Assembly (NCBI GenBank): GCA_019802505.1
Contig: JAFMOC010000085.1
Span: 916,001 to 980,000, forward strand
Source: Corydoras sp. C115
Lineage: Eukaryota > Chordata > Actinopteri > Siluriformes > Callichthyidae
DNA length: 64,000 nucleotides
Direction: 5' to 3'
Shown here: in pieces, positions 61,501 to 64,000 of the stretch
Position numbering within the stretch: the first letter of the stretch is position 1
Layout of the letters: each line of letters begins with the position of its first letter
The notes under the pieces: model-generated
Told to the model about the DNA's origin: nothing
Database searches by the model: none
Seen by the model: only the letters and a program-made list of their open reading frames with translations
Program-made: the position numbers and the translations under genes

Positions 61501-63182
61501 TTGGATGCTTTTAACTGACCTCTCTGTGTCTGGTAATAATAGTGTCCATGACATTAGTTTAAATACCTCATTGTCTACAGACGGCTGCTGTGGTTATTAA
61601 TGTTGTTAAACCATGCAGGGTAATCAGAGGCTTAATTTCTTTTTAATGACAAACCTACTGTAAATGACGTCTGTGCTGAAACTCAAGAGAGAAATAACAG
61701 GGTCATGTAATTTTAAATTCTTGGGGTGTTTTGATCAAACCATTTCATTTAATTTCTATCCAATGGAATTACTTCAGCTTACAAATGCAATTAACGGATA
61801 TTTTATGGTTTTATTGCTCTTAAAGACAAATCATTAACCATTAAATCTTTAAAAAATTAAACACTCTGAATAACTGGTTGACTTCTAATAATGAATACCA
61901 AATTTCTACTCTCACCTCTTTCCTAAACTAATTTTTTTTAATCATTTTTGTTTAAATAAAATGAAAATCCTTTATTAAAAAAATAATAAAAAACACATTT
62001 TGCTGTGCGTTCATAGACTGTATCTGTTTGTAAGTTTACCTTAAGTGGTGTATTATTCAAATGAATGATATGGAAGACTGGGAAACATGGTGACACAGTA
62101 TTTAGTGCCCTCAAATTTGTATATATACACCAGCTGCCTAAATTTCTCAAAGTGAAGTTTTCTCAAAGTGAATTTCTCTCATTTGCTGATAAGTGAATTG
62201 GAAATATGGAAATTTCCCCAGATGCAAATGTATGCATGTGTCCGTCCAGGGATGGATCGATAACCCAATCCAGGGGGTTTCCCAGATTTTTTGCCCCATG
62301 GATAGGCTCCAGCACTTGTCTCTACACGAAACCCCACTCCCATGATCAGGAAGGAAAGGGAGGAAATAAGAATATAAAGACTACTGTCTGTTAATTGTTG
62401 CTTGTTAATATTATTACAAAATCCCAACATGACAATAGCTTGTCAACTATATATATAAGAAACAACTAAAGATGCCAGATCACATGCACACAGAGTCAAC
62501 ATGTATCTTACAACATACATCTGGCACACACACCCAAAAACACATGGTGTAGGCTTCCTGTGCCAAATGGCAGTGACAATTAGTTCACATGTCTATCCTG
62601 AGTGCATCTGCCCCTCAGACTACAGAAGGGGATTGTCACTGGAGTATGTACTCCTTACTGGACCTGGTTTCCACACAGTGCCATAATGCACGCACACACA
62701 CTATAAATAGCAGCTGTTACATGTTACAGTGACCTGTACTGGCCCGAGTCTGATTGGTTGGTTGTTTTGCATTCAAGTGGAGGTGTTTTGTCTGTTGACG
62801 AATAAGCACCAAAAGTCCTGAAGTCATCTTGTTGACGAGGCATGTGGAGTGTAACAACACTGTAACACAATAGCTGCTGCTTCCTGTCTTTGACTTGGGT
62901 GGTATCCACTTACCACTTTATATTGGTATGAGGATTCTATAACCACAGTCTTGAGGGCCGTCAAAAGTCCAAGGTGTACACCCCCCGCCCGACCCAAAAT
63001 GACCCTGTCTGTACAGTTTTAAATCATTTCTCTTAGTTTACTCGCTTCTTCTCACTCACACAACATCAGACTTTCAAGAGGCCATTTATGAAAACAGGGA
63101 ACGTCATCATTCTACACACCCAAGCACATGTGCCCCACCCATCCAATCAGTGATAACAGTCATTCACTCCCTGTGGACTCAG
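58554..63182. other. AT-rich spacer, possibly including the natd1 3' UTR
   Basis: About 4.6 kb without a supportable gene. It contains a degenerate interspersed repeat at 60870-61345, two old eroded SINE remains at about 62220-62340 and 62490-62700, and several minus-strand AATAAA words (for example 61976-61971). How much of this belongs to the natd1 3' UTR cannot be told from sequence alone. Confidence 0.45.
60870..61345. repeat. Degenerate interspersed repeat
   Basis: Contains GTTGGTGGATTATTTTCAG and AAACTACAGTCTGTAATTGT, words shared by a common fish non-autonomous repeat. A partial relative lies at 53460-53690. Boundaries are unclear. Confidence 0.5.
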
Positions 63183-63299
63183 TCAGTGGATGATGTGTTC
63201 CAGATAATGGGGGTGAGGGTTTTCTTTCACATACTTTTGAATGTACCAGCAGGTCAGGTGAGCCCTGAGGTCCTCCTCAACCACAAAATCCATTGCAGC
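63183..63299 (-). CDS. natd1: N-acetyltransferase domain containing 1 (NATD1), terminal exon only
   Basis: The acceptor TTAG at 63300-63303 (minus strand) opens a 38-codon exon ending in TGA at 63185-63183. It encodes AAMDFVVEEDLRAHLTCWYI followed by QKYVKENPHPHYLEHIIH, which matches the C-terminus of vertebrate NATD1 (there AALDFVVEEDLKAHLTCWYI...). NATD1 is a small GNAT-like protein of the YjdJ type with poorly known function. Earlier exons lie beyond the right edge. tmem11 next door on the same strand supports the call, because NATD1 adjoins TMEM11 in humans. Confidence 0.9.
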   Translation of the reverse strand, partial: AAMDFVVEEDLRAHLTCWYIQKYVKENPHPHYLEHIIH

Positions 63300-63733
63300 C
63301 TAAGAGTAACAAAAATATGTACAATTTAGAAGGGTCACATGCACTGCAACATGTGAACACACTAGAGCCTTTAATATCACGTTAAGACAATGTTACATGT
63401 TAACGAATGTTACTTGTTACTAAAGTTATGATGTCTGCCATACTGATAATGATGGTAAGAATGATTGCATATTATGTAAATATTCTCATTTGCTTAAAAA
63501 CCTGCAAATTATGGCAATTACAATTTTAAATATTAATGTAAGACAGTCTAGTGGATTTTTAGGTCTGAAAAAAAAGGTCCAGAAAATTAGTGAACCTTAG
63601 ATACAAATTCTGGGATTGATTCTAGTTTCCAAATTTAACAAAAGTCCACATCTTGTTGTCAAAATGAGCTCAGAACTGCAATCGTTATAAATGAATAGGC
63701 ATTAAATTAACAGCATTAATCAGCTTAACCAGT
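63300..63733 (-). other. natd1 intron, nothing further recognised
   Basis: AT-rich intron sequence upstream of the terminal exon on the minus strand. No second exon appears before the window ends. Confidence 0.55.
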
Positions 63734-63756
63734 AAAATAAAATGCAGAAAGGATAA

Positions 63757-64000
63757 CACACAAACACATACAGATAAACTCACACATGCAGACACACTCA
63801 CAAATACATACAGACCCACACATACAAAACCACAGACCAATACACACACAGACCAATACACAAATACATAAAGACCCACACATACCGACCCATATATACA
63901 AAACCACAGACACATACAGACCAATATACAAATACAAACAGACATACACTTACAGACCCACACACATACATACAGACCCACTAACATACAGACCCACTAA
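63757..64000. repeat. Irregular ACACA/CAGACCCACACATA minisatellite
   Basis: Variants of CAGACCCACACATAC and CAGACCAATACACA repeat to the window edge. Open frames here (VCVGLYVC-type peptides) are artefacts of the repeat. Confidence 0.9.

Noticed and set aside
63685..63987. Hydrophobic Cys/Val-rich open frames (about 100 residues)
   Set aside because: Produced by the ACACA/CAGACC simple repeat.

Overview
This is a stretch of vertebrate nuclear DNA, almost certainly from a teleost fish. Genes have many short exons with GT-AG introns, the proteins match vertebrate families closely, CpG-rich promoters alternate with AT-rich introns, and more than thirty copies of one tRNA-derived SINE (here 'SINE-A', of the Mermaid/DANA type known from fish) are scattered through it. 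The SINE and Tc1-like remnants fit an otophysan such as a catfish, but the species cannot be fixed from the sequence alone.

Five protein-coding genes can be supported, in the order jpt2(-), cramp1(+), dhrs7b(+), tmem11(-), natd1(-). jpt2 (2034-5862) has five coding exons and is complete. cramp1 (11687-32581) has nineteen coding exons, and its conceptual protein is broken by two apparent one-base insertions, both in A-runs. dhrs7b (37734-46438) has six coding exons and is complete. tmem11 (51233-56379) has two exons and is complete. Only the last exon of natd1 (63183-63299) is present; the rest lies beyond the right edge. From memory, jpt2/cramp1 match human 16p13.3 neighbours and dhrs7b/tmem11/natd1 match human 17p11.2 neighbours, so the window spans a join between two blocks that are separate in humans. 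The genes are not an operon. They work separately in NAADP/Ca2+ signalling (JPT2), chromatin and linker-histone control (CRAMP1), ether-lipid synthesis (DHRS7B), mitochondrial membrane shape (TMEM11) and an uncharacterised acetyltransferase-like role (NATD1).

Layout. 1-930: SINE remains. 930-5960: jpt2. 5960-9560: SINE-rich spacer with long TA tracts. 9560-33650: CpG island and cramp1. 33985-35545: four-unit tandem array built on a SINE. 35630-46580: dhrs7b, with a scrambled SINE cluster in intron 1. 46700-48050: two large palindromes. About 49000-56560: tmem11, whose only intron holds a three-copy tandem repeat with two in-place microinversions. 57000-58500: nested SINEs, including a filled/empty insertion-site pair. 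58500-63180: AT-rich spacer or natd1 3' UTR. 63183-64000: natd1 last exon, then a simple repeat.

I found no CRISPR array, rRNA, stand-alone tRNA gene, intact transposase or bacterial-type system. The most unusual structures are the microinversions between the tandem copies in the tmem11 intron, the palindrome cluster downstream of dhrs7b, the duplicated splice-donor fragments around cramp1 exons 13-14, and the cramp1 frameshifts.
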